A stretch of DNA of 47,055 bases from JABAAW01 sp965216605 (GCA_965216605.1 CBDCGG010000004.1:1-47055), one strand, 5' to 3'; positions 1-9,537 are shown, counted from the first letter of the stretch. Program-made: numbers and translations. The notes: generated by a model not told the origin, from the sequence alone.

Positions 1-46
1 TAATCCAAAAAGCGCGTCCCACCCCCACACCCCACGCGCGCGCGCG
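1..46. other. G+C-rich non-coding edge
   Basis: Short stretch downstream of the chemoreceptor stop. It is C-rich, with a run ACCCCCACACCCC followed by alternating CG dinucleotides. The C-rich block and CG run resemble the tail of palindromic element B near 36200-36232 (CCCCCCACACCCCCCGCGC). This could be the edge of another copy that continues outside the window, but it is too short to decide. Confidence 0.25.
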
Positions 47-2629
47 TCAAGCCTGCTGAATGTCTCCCATAAAGACCCGAATGTGCTGCTCCAAAGCATC
101 CGCCTGCGAACGTAAGTTATTAACACTCTGAGACATCTCGCCCGCCGACTTGTCCGCCCCCGCCGATGCCGTGTCCACCGTCGTAAAGCTCGTCTGAATC
201 GAAGCAACATTGCTCGCCGCCTCCAACATGCTCTTCGCCACAGCCTCGCCCGTCTGTCGCTGCTGTTGCATCGTCGAAGAAATTCCCGCCACAACCGTCT
301 CAGCATTGCGGACAGTTCCCCGTATCTCATCCAAAACGGACAACACATCCGCCGAACTGGTCTGCAAGTTCTCAATCAATCCCGCAATGCGCTCGGTCGC
401 CTTCGTCGTTTGGTCAGCAAGGTTTTTCACCTCCGCCGCAACAACAGCAAAGCCCTTGCCCGCCTCTCCCGCTCGCGCCGATTCGATGGTGGCATTAAGC
501 GAAAGAAGGTTGACCTGCCCCGCAATCTCCTGAATCAACTGGACAACCGAACCGATCGACTCAGAAGCCGAAGCCAGCAACTTCGCCGAACGGTCGGCTT
601 TCTCAGTGCTGGTAACCGACTGTCGAATAACTTGCGTCGATTCTTGCGCCCGACGGTTGATCGTATCCAACGCCTGCGTAAGCTTGGCAATCTCCTCAGC
701 CGCACCCCGCACGCGCAACGTGGTGTTCGCAACACGAGGCAACATCTCTTGCGTCGCCTCGCGTGCCTGTCCGGATTGCCGCCGCATCTCGTCAGATCTC
801 TCGACCAAATTTCCTGTCGCACCCGCCAGTCCTCCCGTCGCCACCTGCACCTTCTCTTGGAAGTCGATGATCAAACCCTCCAGCCTGCGACTCCTCTCTA
901 CATCCATGCGCCTCGTGTCGCTGCGCGCGTCTTCTATACTGCTTGCGCCACGCGCGCGTTCAACTAAACCCTTCAGCGTCCGAGCATACTCTCCCAGTCG
1001 ATCGTCGCGCTGTAAATAAGGCAACGGACGCTCGCCGCGCTGAAAGGACGGCAGGCTAGCCAGCAAGAACCCGACACCGCTTCGTGTCCCATCCTGTCTC
1101 GGCACCAGCATCTGCCCTGCCAAAAGGCACAGCAGCGAGAGAACAAGCCCCACGAAAAGAGCCAAGCGCAACAAAAAGGTTTCCCGTGGCGGCAAAGTAG
1201 ACGATGCACCAGACGCAAGAACCCCCGACACAAGATCTGTCGCACCCGCCTGCTGTAAGGCAAAGCTGGAACGCTGTAGGTCGGCTACGACGAGCATCCA
1301 TTTTTCATCGAACAAATTCAGTCCACGAAACTGGACAGCATCCCGCTTCTCGCCGCTCAACTCTCCCCCGCCCCCGCTCGCCGTTGTGCCTGAGGACTTG
1401 GTGTCCGCGAAGGTTTTCTCCAGCCACGCACGGATTTCCAAACCCCTTTGCCCTCCGTCCAATATCTGCATCGCGCCGCTGGGATCGACAAAAAACAACC
1501 GCGCGCCAGGTAACTCGTTTACCGAGCCCGCGCGCAACAGAAGTTTGTCGAAGAACTGCTGGCGCGTCTGTAACAACAATACTGTTCCTAACAAGGTGCG
1601 CTCGGCGCTCAATATCGGTAATGCGAAAAAGGCAAATGGTGCGTCAGGCTCCAAGTCTAGAGACGAGCGCGTATGGCTTGCAAAGAAGAGCTGCGTGCCG
1701 CTATCGAGCGTAGTCGAAGCCCCGCCCCGCAACAACGGCGAGCCTTGTTCGATGGCAAACAGAACGGCACGACGATACACCTCTTCCACGAGTTCGCCCG
1801 TCGCATCGCCGAGCGCGCGACGCAAGGACTGGGAAGAAGGCGGCGGCTCGCTTGCGCTATTTTCGCTGCTAGTCTCGCCGTCAGTTTTGCCGCTGCCTTC
1901 ACGCAAGTCGACCTCACCGAACGCCTCGTTGCCGCTGGCTGCGAAGAGCACCTTGCCCTCGACATTGACGATCAACATCTCTTGGAGAGCGTTTTGGCTC
2001 AAGAAATCTCTTGCCGCCGCGTCAGACGAGAGGAAGTTCAGAGACAGCCTTTGTTCTTCTGTTTGTGTTTCTGTTTGTGTTTCTGTTTCTGCTTTCGATC
2101 TAGCCTCGACATAGGCTTGCAAGCGTGGCGCGCTCGCTAGCGTCCGCAAAGTTGCTCCCCAGTTTTCTGCATTGGATACCACCTGCCTGTCGGAGAGTTC
2201 TGCCAACAGACGAAATTGTTTTTCTTCCTCCTTGCCCAGCATTCGCTGTGTTCGCGTACTGCTCTCCTGTGAGATTTTCCCGAATAGTGTCGAGCCGCCA
2301 ACGCCGTAAAAGACCACGAGCACGGCAACTAACAGGCTGCCAAGCACCCACGGCATTCGCAGAATCTTGTAGGCGCGTTCGCTTGCGGATATCTCGCTTG
2401 AAATTTTATCTGGCTGCTGTTGTGCACGAGGAAGTTGTGCGCCCGTCTGTTGTGCGATGGGCAGCTGTGCGCTGGATGGGCGCATCGGTCTTTGAGCGAC
2501 GGAGGTGATTCCGCTGCTACGCTCTTCTGATAATTCTTGCCTATCGCTCCCTGAAAAGGGCGAGATAGCTACAAGCGCAGACGGTAGCGTCTTTCGGAAG
2601 AAGGTTCCACATTGTTTTAACAAGTTCAC
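47..2629 (-). CDS. Methyl-accepting chemotaxis protein
   Basis: An 860-residue chemoreceptor of the inner membrane that should signal through CheA/CheW to CheY. A low-complexity cytoplasmic N-terminus (about 1-90, repeated AQLPxAQQ) precedes TM1 (about 93-113), a large periplasmic sensor region, TM2 (about 486-508), a coiled-coil region and the signalling hairpin. The hairpin tip lies around residues 700-738 (QVNLLSLNATIESARAGEAG, then GFAVVAAEVKNLA), the near-invariant MCP signature. The periplasmic part contains an in-frame Glu-Thr-Gln repeat (about 181-192). No C-terminal CheR-tethering pentapeptide is seen and a HAMP domain is not obvious. The start is GTG with GGATGGAG about 10 nt upstream. 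The ligand is unknown. It links to the cheY-cheZ-motB operon at 20.6 kb by function, not position. Confidence 0.93.
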   Translation of the reverse strand: MNLLKQCGTFFRKTLPSALVAISPFSGSDRQELSEERSSGITSVAQRPMRPSSAQLPIAQQTGAQLPRAQQQPDKISSEISASERAYKILRMPWVLGSLLVAVLVVFYGVGGSTLFGKISQESSTRTQRMLGKEEEKQFRLLAELSDRQVVSNAENWGATLRTLASAPRLQAYVEARSKAETETQTETQTEEQRLSLNFLSSDAAARDFLSQNALQEMLIVNVEGKVLFAASGNEAFGEVDLREGSGKTDGETSSENSASEPPPSSQSLRRALGDATGELVEEVYRRAVLFAIEQGSPLLRGGASTTLDSGTQLFFASHTRSSLDLEPDAPFAFFALPILSAERTLLGTVLLLQTRQQFFDKLLLRAGSVNELPGARLFFVDPSGAMQILDGGQRGLEIRAWLEKTFADTKSSGTTASGGGGELSGEKRDAVQFRGLNLFDEKWMLVVADLQRSSFALQQAGATDLVSGVLASGASSTLPPRETFLLRLALFVGLVLSLLCLLAGQMLVPRQDGTRSGVGFLLASLPSFQRGERPLPYLQRDDRLGEYARTLKGLVERARGASSIEDARSDTRRMDVERSRRLEGLIIDFQEKVQVATGGLAGATGNLVERSDEMRRQSGQAREATQEMLPRVANTTLRVRGAAEEIAKLTQALDTINRRAQESTQVIRQSVTSTEKADRSAKLLASASESIGSVVQLIQEIAGQVNLLSLNATIESARAGEAGKGFAVVAAEVKNLADQTTKATERIAGLIENLQTSSADVLSVLDEIRGTVRNAETVVAGISSTMQQQRQTGEAVAKSMLEAASNVASIQTSFTTVDTASAGADKSAGEMSQSVNNLRSQADALEQHIRVFMGDIQQA

Positions 2630-2724
2630 GCTTTACTACTCCATCCTTGTGCGAGGGGTTGTGCTTCAAGAGTTCACACTCTAGCACGATTCTGTATGGT
2701 GTTCGCACAAACCATTATGTTTTG

Positions 2725-5700
2725 TCATTCTGCTGCGGGTCGCGCCTGTTCGACCGCCTCCTCTAGGGCTACGGATACGATTCGACTGCATCCTGGCTCT
2801 GGCATGGCGACTCCGTAGAGTCTTATGGCGCGGCTCATGGTGTGTCGGTGGTGGGTGATGACGAGGAATCGCGTTTGGTGCTGTTTTGCCATGTCTTCGA
2901 GCAGGTCGCAGAATCTGGAGACATTGGTATCGTCGAGCGCGGCGTCCACCTCGTCGAGAATGCAGAATCCTCCGCCCGTGACGGAAAAGACCGCCAAGAC
3001 GAGCGCGATGGCAACCAACGCCTGCTCACCGCCCGAAAGCACGCTGAGCGATTTGAGTCGTTTTCCAGGTAGAGCGATTCGTATCTCCAAGCCAGAAGTT
3101 ATGGGGTCTTCGGGGTCGGAAAAGAAGAGTTTCGCCTCTCCGCCACCGAAGAGTCTTTCGATGAGTGCTGCGAATCGCACGCCCGCCTCCTGTTGCACTG
3201 CCACCAGTTTCCCCGAAGCCTCCTCCTCCAATTTTCGCACGGAGAGGTGCAACTTCTCCAAAGCTTGTGCGATATCGTCATGCTGTCGTTGCACCTGCTC
3301 GTGCTCTTCGCTGAGGCTTTGCAGCGCCTGCTTTGCCGTGAAGTTTATTTCGCCCAAACGCGCACGCTTGTCTTGGCTGGCGCGCCGCGCGGCTTTTTGT
3401 ATCTCTGGGCTCTCGGCAAGAAAGGAGGCATCCAGCTCATAGCGTTGCGGCAGCTCTTCCAACGAGCAATCCATCTCTTCTAGTGCACGCGCTTGGAGAT
3501 TTTGGCGTGCAAGCGGCAAGGGCTCAGCTTGTGTATGCAAGCGCACCGCCTCCTTTTCTGCCTCTGCGTTTTGTGCGGTGCGAAGCCTATGTTGCTCGCG
3601 CAATTGGGCGACACGCCCGCTCAATGTCTCCAAGGCATTTTTCCTCTCGCGATGTTCGACCTCGGCGGTGCGGTGGAGCGCGCGTTTTTCGGACAATATC
3701 TTGTGGTCGCGCTTGGGACCTTCTGCCAGCGTCCGAGCCTCGTTTTCGATAGCTCGCAAACTCTCGACGCTACGCTGCAAAAGCTGGCGATGGCGTTCCT
3801 TCAAGGCACGCAGCCGTTGCTCGCTTGCAACACGCGAGCGTTGCTCGTCGCGCTCGCGTGTCTGCGATGCTTGCTCGCGCTGCTGTTCTGCCAACAGCCT
3901 GCTCTGCTCGTCCAACAATTTTTCGCGCTCAGCGGTCAAGCGCGCCTGCTCGCCCACAAGCTGCTCGCGCTCGGCAAGTTCCTGCAGCCCCTGCTCTGCC
4001 GAAAGCTCTTTTGCCCGCGCGTCGTCCAAGCTGAACGCCAGCTGCGTCTGGCGCGCGTGATAGCCCTCCTGCTCCAACGCTGCAGCCTCTGCGTTGCGCA
4101 GTCGCTTGCGCAACTCTTGCAAATTTTTTGCTTGTTCCCCCTGCTCCTCCAACGCCGTGCGCACGCGCTCGCGCGTCTCGGCAAGGCGCTTTGTCGTCTC
4201 CGCTGCCTGCTCCTCGTAATCGCGCGCCGCCGCGTCCAAGTCCGCCTCGCTTTTTGCCAGCGTCTCCTTGCGTTTCGCTTTTTGCAAAAAGGCGTGAAAA
4301 CGCTGCTCCAACGCCGTTGCCAGCTCGGCACTGGTCGCAAGCCCGTCCCAACGCCAGCACGAGCCATCACGCGCGACAAGACGCTGTCCGCGCGCTAAGG
4401 TCGCTTGCAACGCCTCCCCCTCGCGCGTCGAGCCGACGAGACCGACGCAAGCCAAACGCGCCCGCAACGACGCAGGAAAAGGAGCGGACGCGTTTGTGAA
4501 GAGTTCGGCAAGGCTGACGACACCGCTAGGCAAATTGTTTTCAGGAAGCGTGGAAGAGAGATTTTTCCAAACGCGCCACATGAACACCCCTCCTTTCTGC
4601 GGCTGTTTGGCTGCTTTTGTCTCCTCCAAGCTAGCGAACAAGTCTTCGCCGAGCGCGCCGAACAGAGCGGTCGCGAGTCCTTCGGGAATTTTCAAATCTG
4701 CGACAAGAGGAGTATCTTCTACATCCGTCTGCGTTTTTATTTCTTGCCCTGTTTGCGCCCATGACGAGGAAGCCTCGCGGTACAGGTCGCGGTTTTTGTC
4801 GCGCTCCGCGGTCAGCGAGAGGTTATGCGCGCGATGGTTTCTATCCAGCTTCTCTCGTTTCTGCAACAATGCCTCTTCTTCTCTGCGCAAGCGCGGCAGG
4901 GTTTTGCTCTGCGTCTCCTCTGCGTGCATTTCGGCGATATGCACCTTCTTCCTCATAGCTTGCGGGTCTTCTTCTTGCTGTTCTTCGTGTTTTTCGTGCG
5001 AGTGCGTTTGAGACAAGGGATGGGAGAAGCGTGTTTGATTTTTTTTGCCGATTTTTTCGGTAAGTTTTTGGAGTTCGATTTCTAGCCGCTCCTTCTGCGA
5101 GCGCGACGCGGCGAGTCTCTCCGAGTAGACTGCCCCCCGCCTGTCGAAGTCGCTCAGGTCGGTTGCGATTTTTTTCAGGCGTTGCTGTAGTGCTACGATC
5201 TGCTCTGTCATTTTGCTCAAGGCTTTTTTCTGCGCGTGCTGCGCGGCAGCGTTGTTTTTTTCTTGCGAGTCTTCTGTTTTGTCGCTCTCGCCTCCCGCGT
5301 CGAGCAATTGTTGTTGTGCCTCCCGCCACAGCCCTTCGACCTCTTCGAGTGCGTGCTGCTGTTCATCGCGCTGTCGCGTGTTGTCGATCTGTCGTTGTTT
5401 CAAGTCTATTTTTCTCTGCTCGCTGTCTTTTTGCGCTCGTTCTAATAGCAGCATGTCCTGAGCGATGCTTTGGCATCGCGCGGCACTTTCCACCTCGTTT
5501 TTTTCGGCTATGCTCTGTTGTTCTTGCGCGCAGCTCATGTCCGCCTCGATCTTGGCGAGTGCGACAAGTCCCTGTTCGCTCTGCTGCTCGCGCGCCTTTT
5601 GCAGGCTTTCGATCGATCGAGCGGTTTTCTCCAAGGCTGCTTCTTCGCGCGCTAGGTCTGCTGCTTGCCATCGTTTGATCTGTTGCGAGAGGCTACGATA

Positions 5701-6147
5701 ACGTTGTGCGCGTTCCTCGTCGGTGCTCAATGTGTGGAGTCTTTTTGCGATTTCTTGCAAGCGATCTTCGACGCGCGTCAAGATTGTCTGCGTGTTGTCC
5801 ATAGATGCGAGCGCTTCGCTACGCCGTGCGTACAAGCCTCGCACGCCTGCGGCTTCTTCGATCAGCTGACGACGCTCGGAGGGTTTAGCCTCGATGAGTG
5901 CCGCTACTCTTCCCTGCGCGATGATTCCTGATGCGTTCGCGCCCAGTCCAACATCGGCGCACAGCGTCTGCACATCGCGCGCTAATGCCTCCTTGCCGTT
6001 GATGCGATATGTGGAGCCTCCGCCCGTCTCGATACGTCGAGAGATTGCCACCCTCCGCTCGCTGCGCAAGCGCGCCCACATGCTGCCCGCTGTGCCATCT
6101 GATATTTTTTCCGATGTTTTTAAGGGCGATGGCAAGGAGGATGGCAA
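2725..6147 (-). CDS. smc: Chromosome partition protein Smc, main part after a frameshift
   Basis: This frame holds about 1140 residues of the SMC condensin ATPase: the second half of the N-terminal ATPase lobe (from SRRIETGGGSTYRINGKEA), the long coiled coils, an alphaproteobacterial-type hinge (around IPEGLATALFGALGEDLFA) and the C-terminal lobe with the ABC signature LSGGEQALVAIAL and Walker B FCILDEVDAALDD. Walker A is missing from this frame and lies in the neighbouring frame (6120-6425). Adding one nucleotide near 6147-6165 would join the two into a normal SMC of about 1233 residues. The nominal TTG start at 6147 is probably not a real start. Smc acts with ScpA and ScpB in chromosome compaction and segregation. 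The gene follows dsbA, as in many alphaproteobacteria. Confidence 0.93.
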   Translation of the reverse strand: MPSSLPSPLKTSEKISDGTAGSMWARLRSERRVAISRRIETGGGSTYRINGKEALARDVQTLCADVGLGANASGIIAQGRVAALIEAKPSERRQLIEEAAGVRGLYARRSEALASMDNTQTILTRVEDRLQEIAKRLHTLSTDEERAQRYRSLSQQIKRWQAADLAREEAALEKTARSIESLQKAREQQSEQGLVALAKIEADMSCAQEQQSIAEKNEVESAARCQSIAQDMLLLERAQKDSEQRKIDLKQRQIDNTRQRDEQQHALEEVEGLWREAQQQLLDAGGESDKTEDSQEKNNAAAQHAQKKALSKMTEQIVALQQRLKKIATDLSDFDRRGAVYSERLAASRSQKERLEIELQKLTEKIGKKNQTRFSHPLSQTHSHEKHEEQQEEDPQAMRKKVHIAEMHAEETQSKTLPRLRREEEALLQKREKLDRNHRAHNLSLTAERDKNRDLYREASSSWAQTGQEIKTQTDVEDTPLVADLKIPEGLATALFGALGEDLFASLEETKAAKQPQKGGVFMWRVWKNLSSTLPENNLPSGVVSLAELFTNASAPFPASLRARLACVGLVGSTREGEALQATLARGQRLVARDGSCWRWDGLATSAELATALEQRFHAFLQKAKRKETLAKSEADLDAAARDYEEQAAETTKRLAETRERVRTALEEQGEQAKNLQELRKRLRNAEAAALEQEGYHARQTQLAFSLDDARAKELSAEQGLQELAEREQLVGEQARLTAEREKLLDEQSRLLAEQQREQASQTRERDEQRSRVASEQRLRALKERHRQLLQRSVESLRAIENEARTLAEGPKRDHKILSEKRALHRTAEVEHRERKNALETLSGRVAQLREQHRLRTAQNAEAEKEAVRLHTQAEPLPLARQNLQARALEEMDCSLEELPQRYELDASFLAESPEIQKAARRASQDKRARLGEINFTAKQALQSLSEEHEQVQRQHDDIAQALEKLHLSVRKLEEEASGKLVAVQQEAGVRFAALIERLFGGGEAKLFFSDPEDPITSGLEIRIALPGKRLKSLSVLSGGEQALVAIALVLAVFSVTGGGFCILDEVDAALDDTNVSRFCDLLEDMAKQHQTRFLVITHHRHTMSRAIRLYGVAMPEPGCSRIVSVALEEAVEQARPAAE

Positions 6148-6425
6148 GGGGATGGCAAGGGGGAGTCGTTGTGCAGCGTCAAGGTCACTTCAGCGCGCGA
6201 GAAGGGAGGACGCTCGCTACTACCGCCAAAGATCATCTCGTCCATTTCAGCTCCGCGCAGTTGTCGCGCCGAGCTTTCGCCCATGACCCATCGCAAGGCT
6301 TCGACGATGTTCGACTTGCCGCAGCCGTTCGGTCCTACGACCGCGCTCATGCCGTCGGCGAAGGCGATCTCCGTAGGCTCGGCGAAGGACTTGAATCCCG
6401 ACAATTTCAAGGAAACAGGATACAC
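6120..6425 (-). CDS. smc: Chromosome partition protein Smc, N-terminal part
   Basis: This frame encodes the first ~95 residues of SMC: the usual opening LKLSGFKSFAEPTEI, Walker A GPNGCGKSNIVEALRW and the following GESSARQLRG region. It then runs into a repeated Leu-Pro-Ser-Pro segment and stops out of frame. The start is GTG at 6425 with GGAGGG nine nt upstream, 54 bp after the dsbA-like gene, so the two are probably cotranscribed. Without a frame correction the product would be a useless 101-residue fragment lacking most of the ATPase. A sequence error or a recent slippage mutation in the 12-bp repeat is likelier than a functional short protein. Confidence 0.88.
   Translation of the reverse strand: MYPVSLKLSGFKSFAEPTEIAFADGMSAVVGPNGCGKSNIVEALRWVMGESSARQLRGAEMDEMIFGGSSERPPFSRAEVTLTLHNDSPLPSPCHPPCHRP
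6127..6165 (-). repeat. 12-bp tandem repeat in smc with one 11-bp unit (frameshift site)
   Basis: On the plus strand the words GATGGCAAGGAG, GATGGCAAGGG and GATGGCAAGGG follow one another. On the coding strand they read as TTGCCATCC units encoding Leu-Pro-Ser-Pro/Ser. One unit has four C where five would keep the frame, so the unit is 11 rather than 12 nt. This is exactly where the two smc frames meet. Restoring one C gives an uninterrupted LPSP-LPSS-LPSP segment that joins both halves of the ATPase lobe. Confidence 0.85.
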
Positions 6426-6479
6426 GACCGCCGACCCTCCAATTTCACTCCAAGTTCTCTAGACACCGAAGGCGCGCGA

Positions 6480-7145
6480 CTACAAGCCCTGAGCGTCCAA
6501 GCTCTCCTCGATAGCGCGTGCGATGCTTTTCGCGCTCAAAGCTCCCGACAGCTTTTTGCCGTCAACTATGATCGTCGGTGTCGAAGAAATTTTATAACGC
6601 TTCCTGCCCGCAATCTGCTCTTCGAGCACAGCACGCTCCAACGCCTTGTCTTCAAGACACGCTTGCGCGCGCGCGCGATCGATTCCGACCAACGCCACGA
6701 TAGCAAACAGCTCCCTCTGTGGCTGCTCGTTATTCATCCACTTTCGCTGCCTCTCCAACATCGCGCCCATAATTTTAGTGCGGAGTTTAGCGTGCAAATC
6801 CTCACCGCCCAAATTCTCACCGCCGCAACGCGCCAACACCGCCGCCTGCAACGCCAAGCGATCCAGCGGAAAGTCCCGATAGACAAAGACGACATTCTCG
6901 TTCAGCAGCACGCCCTTTGCCAATTTCAGATATATCTCAGCGTGAAATGCGGCGCAATGCGGACAGGTGAGCGAAAGGTATTCCTCGACAATAACCTTCC
7001 CTGTTTGAGAAGGAGTCTGTCCTGATTCTTGCTCGTTCGCGCTAGGACGGGTTAAGAAGGCGAACAACCCACCCGCGAGCACGATCACTGCCAGCCCCAT
7101 CCACAAGGCGGATTTTCTCTTTAGGATAGAAATATTGAAGCGCAT
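6480..7145 (-). CDS. DsbA-family thiol:disulfide oxidoreductase
   Basis: A 221-residue thioredoxin-fold protein exported to, or anchored facing, the periplasm by an N-terminal hydrophobic segment (about residues 13-31). The active site CPHC is at residues 61-64 and the cis-proline loop is ISSTPT near the C-terminus, followed by IIVDGKKLSG. This is the DsbA/DSBA-like (Thioredoxin_4) layout found next to smc in many alphaproteobacteria. It probably oxidises or isomerises cysteines in exported proteins. The chosen ATG at 7145 has a strong GAGGAGGAAAGC ribosome binding site directly upstream. A 30-residue extension is open but has no such support. A short hairpin lies in the leader. Confidence 0.88.
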   Translation of the reverse strand: MRFNISILKRKSALWMGLAVIVLAGGLFAFLTRPSANEQESGQTPSQTGKVIVEEYLSLTCPHCAAFHAEIYLKLAKGVLLNENVVFVYRDFPLDRLALQAAVLARCGGENLGGEDLHAKLRTKIMGAMLERQRKWMNNEQPQRELFAIVALVGIDRARAQACLEDKALERAVLEEQIAGRKRYKISSTPTIIVDGKKLSGALSAKSIARAIEESLDAQGL

Positions 7146-7175
7146 GCTTTCCTCCTCGGACGCAACAACGTACAG

Positions 7176-7191
7176 CGTAGCAGATGCTACG
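7176..7191. other. Perfect short hairpin in the dsbA-like leader
   Basis: CGTAGCA-GA-TGCTACG, a 7-bp perfect inverted repeat, lies about 30 nt upstream of the ATG of the dsbA-like gene and upstream of its ribosome binding site. It has no U-tract and so is not a terminator. Its role is unknown. Confidence 0.45.
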
Positions 7192-7277
7192 ATCCTTTCA
7201 TTGTACAGGATTCTTTCTCGTTCTTCTAGCGCCAAAGGCTTGCGACGGGCTTTGGGTTATGAGTTTTCCCCTTTTTT

Positions 7278-8309
7278 CTACCACCTGATCAATGCCCCTC
7301 CCCATGCGAATCCTCCTCCCATTGCGGTGAGTGCGACTAGGTCTCCTTGTTGTATACTTCCTTGCTTGCAAGCGTGATCGAGGGCTGCGGGAATTGTTGC
7401 GGCGGAGATGTTTCCGTGCTCTCCGACGGTCGAGACGACTCGCGCCTCCTCGATTCCCAGCCTGCGTGCGACCCCGCTCATGATGCGGCTGTTCGCTTGA
7501 TGCGGCACGAGCCACGCGATATCCTCGACCTTCAAAGCGTTGCGCGCGAGCAGCAGATCTACGCTTTGCGACATCTTGTCGATCGCCTCGCGGAAGACGA
7601 CGCTGCCCTGCATTTTCAAATGCCCGACCTTATCGCTCGATCCCGCGCCGCCGTCGACATATAGTTGCTCGTAGTATCTGCCATCGGTTGCAAGCGTGAC
7701 ATCGATAATACCGCGCTCGATGCTGCCCTGCGCCTGTTCTGTCTCATCCGCCTCTAATACGAATGCTCCTGCTCCATCGCCGAACAAGACGCAGGTACTG
7801 CGATCTGTCCAGTCGATGATGCTTCTAGAATAAATCTCTGCCCCGACGACAAGCACCCGACGCGCCTGCCCCAGCCGCACCATGTTCCACGCGCTATGCA
7901 AGGCAAAGACGAATCCCGCGCAAACCGCCTGTACATCGTATGCCGGGATGGGTTTTCCCACGCCCAGTTTATGTTGTAGTTTGGCGGCGGTTGCGGGAAA
8001 AGTGTTTTCGGGTGTCGTCGTTGCCATTATGATCGCCTCGATCTGCTGCGGTCTGCATCGCGCGGCTGCCAGCGCTTTTTCCGAGGCTTTGAGAGCCAAA
8101 TCGGAGGTATCCTCATCGTCGGCGGCGATGTGTCTCTGTCGAATGCCTGTGCGCGTTCTGATCCACGCATCGTCGGTCTGCAAGTTTTGCGCGAGTTCTT
8201 CGTTCGTTATGATGCGCTTCGGCAGATAGGCACCGACGCCTTTGACCAGAACAGCGCGAGCACGAGGCTGTTCGTTCACGATAAGTGTCGCTGTCGGTTT
8301 TTCGGGCAA
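7278..8309 (-). CDS. fabH: 3-oxoacyl-ACP synthase III (FabH)
   Basis: A 343-residue KAS III that condenses acyl-CoA with malonyl-ACP to start type II fatty-acid synthesis in the cytoplasm. The catalytic Cys is residue 130 in DVQAVCAGF, the His lies in VPHQANSRI, and the Asn in GEHGNISAATIPAAL. The C-terminus GGGFAWGGALIRW is typical of the family. The nominal start is TTG at 8309. A GTG at 8279 is an alternative, and neither has a clear ribosome binding site. The gene follows plsX by 28 bp on the same strand, the usual plsX-fabH pairing that couples phospholipid and fatty-acid synthesis. Confidence 0.96.
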   Translation of the reverse strand: MPEKPTATLIVNEQPRARAVLVKGVGAYLPKRIITNEELAQNLQTDDAWIRTRTGIRQRHIAADDEDTSDLALKASEKALAAARCRPQQIEAIIMATTTPENTFPATAAKLQHKLGVGKPIPAYDVQAVCAGFVFALHSAWNMVRLGQARRVLVVGAEIYSRSIIDWTDRSTCVLFGDGAGAFVLEADETEQAQGSIERGIIDVTLATDGRYYEQLYVDGGAGSSDKVGHLKMQGSVVFREAIDKMSQSVDLLLARNALKVEDIAWLVPHQANSRIMSGVARRLGIEEARVVSTVGEHGNISAATIPAALDHACKQGSIQQGDLVALTAMGGGFAWGGALIRW

Positions 8310-8337
8310 GCCCTGAATAATGCGTTATCAAGGCGCA

Positions 8338-9468
8338 TTATGCAGCGCGGCTTGGGGAAGGCGAGGATGCGGAATTGGGAGAGCTTTCTTGTTGGGCTTG
8401 AGTTTGGATTTGAGTTTGTCGCAGTTGTTTTTTGATTCGCGCCATGAATCCTCTACGCACGACATTGATTCCCAGCGAGGTTGCGTTAGCGAAGCCGAGC
8501 GCGTCTGTTCCGCCGTGGCTTTTGATGACGAGTCCGTCGAGTCCTAGTAAGACTGCTCCGTTGTAGTTTCTGGGATCGATTCGCCTTTGCAATCGCCGCA
8601 GGGCATGTCGAGCGAAGAGGTATCCGAGTTTGGCGAGGATGGAGGATCTAAACATTTCTTGCAAGAAGAGCAGCATTGCGTTCGCGGTTCCTTCCATAGC
8701 TTTGAGTGCGATATTGCCGCTGAATCCGTCGGCGACGACGACATCGACCCTACCCGATAGCAGGTCGTCGCCCTCGACGAATCCGCAGTAGGATAGCAGG
8801 TGAGGATTTTTGTGGAAGAAGGCGGCGGCTTGTCTGATTTCCACGCGCCCTTTGATGGCTTCTGCGCCGATATTGAGCAGTCCGATGCGGGGTTTTGCCA
8901 CGCCGAGCCCTGTTCTAGCGAATGCGTCGCCCATGAGCGCGAATTGTATGAGCATTTCCTTGCTGGAATCGAGGTTTGCTCCCGAATCGAGCAAGACGGT
9001 TTCCGCCTTGCGATTGATGAAATAGCAACAGATGGCGGGGCGTAGGATGTCGGGTAGCATGCGCAGTTGAAACTTCGAGAGTGCCATGAGCGCGCCAGTA
9101 TTGCCTGCCGAGACGATGCAATCGGCTTCTCCGTCAGCGACGGCGCGGATGGCGCGTCCGAGGCTTGATTCTCTGCCATGGCGGAGGGCTTGGGCGGGCG
9201 GAAGATCGGATTGGATAATATCTTGCGCGTGGCGAATCTCGCTACGCTCTTTGAGGAAGGGGCGAGATTTCAGAAGGGGGCGTAGTTGTTTTTCTCTGCC
9301 GAAGAAGATGAAGCGACATTCGGGATGGCGTTCGGCGGCGCGATGCGCGCCTTCTATGACCATGTCGGGGGCAAAGTCTCCGCCCATGGCGTCCAACGCC
9401 AGGCGGGGTGAGGGGATGGAGGCGGTATCGCCGCTCAAGGTCTTTCCATTGCTGTTGCTATTGGACAT
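8338..9468 (-). CDS. plsX: Phosphate acyltransferase PlsX
   Basis: About 376 residues. PlsX converts acyl-ACP to acyl-phosphate, the donor for PlsY, in glycerophospholipid synthesis. Family landmarks are LALDAMGGDFAPDMVIEGA near the N-terminus, DCIVSAGNTGALMALSKF, LLDSGANLDS, RIGLLNIGAEAIKG, DVVVADGFSGNIALKAMEGT and a C-terminal GGTDALGFANAT. The ATG at 9468 is preferred to a TTG two codons upstream. The gene lies between rpmF and fabH on the same strand, the standard alphaproteobacterial order. The C-terminal tail after about residue 350 is low-complexity (Gln/Ser-rich). Confidence 0.96.
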   Translation of the reverse strand: MSNSNSNGKTLSGDTASIPSPRLALDAMGGDFAPDMVIEGAHRAAERHPECRFIFFGREKQLRPLLKSRPFLKERSEIRHAQDIIQSDLPPAQALRHGRESSLGRAIRAVADGEADCIVSAGNTGALMALSKFQLRMLPDILRPAICCYFINRKAETVLLDSGANLDSSKEMLIQFALMGDAFARTGLGVAKPRIGLLNIGAEAIKGRVEIRQAAAFFHKNPHLLSYCGFVEGDDLLSGRVDVVVADGFSGNIALKAMEGTANAMLLFLQEMFRSSILAKLGYLFARHALRRLQRRIDPRNYNGAVLLGLDGLVIKSHGGTDALGFANATSLGINVVRRGFMARIKKQLRQTQIQTQAQQESSPNSASSPSPSRAA

Positions 9469-9537
9469 TGCCAATCTAGCTCGTCTTTCTAAGTAGTCTT
9501 TCGAGTATCGCCCAAAGCACGGCTAGCTCGCCTGCTG

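Noticed and set aside
266..2140. Several long plus-strand open frames opposite the chemoreceptor
   Set aside because: They mirror the chemoreceptor codons, are Arg/Ser-rich and show no family features.
6009..7025. A 338-codon plus-strand open frame across smc and the dsbA-like gene
   Set aside because: It runs antisense to two well-supported genes and has an Arg/His-rich composition without domains.
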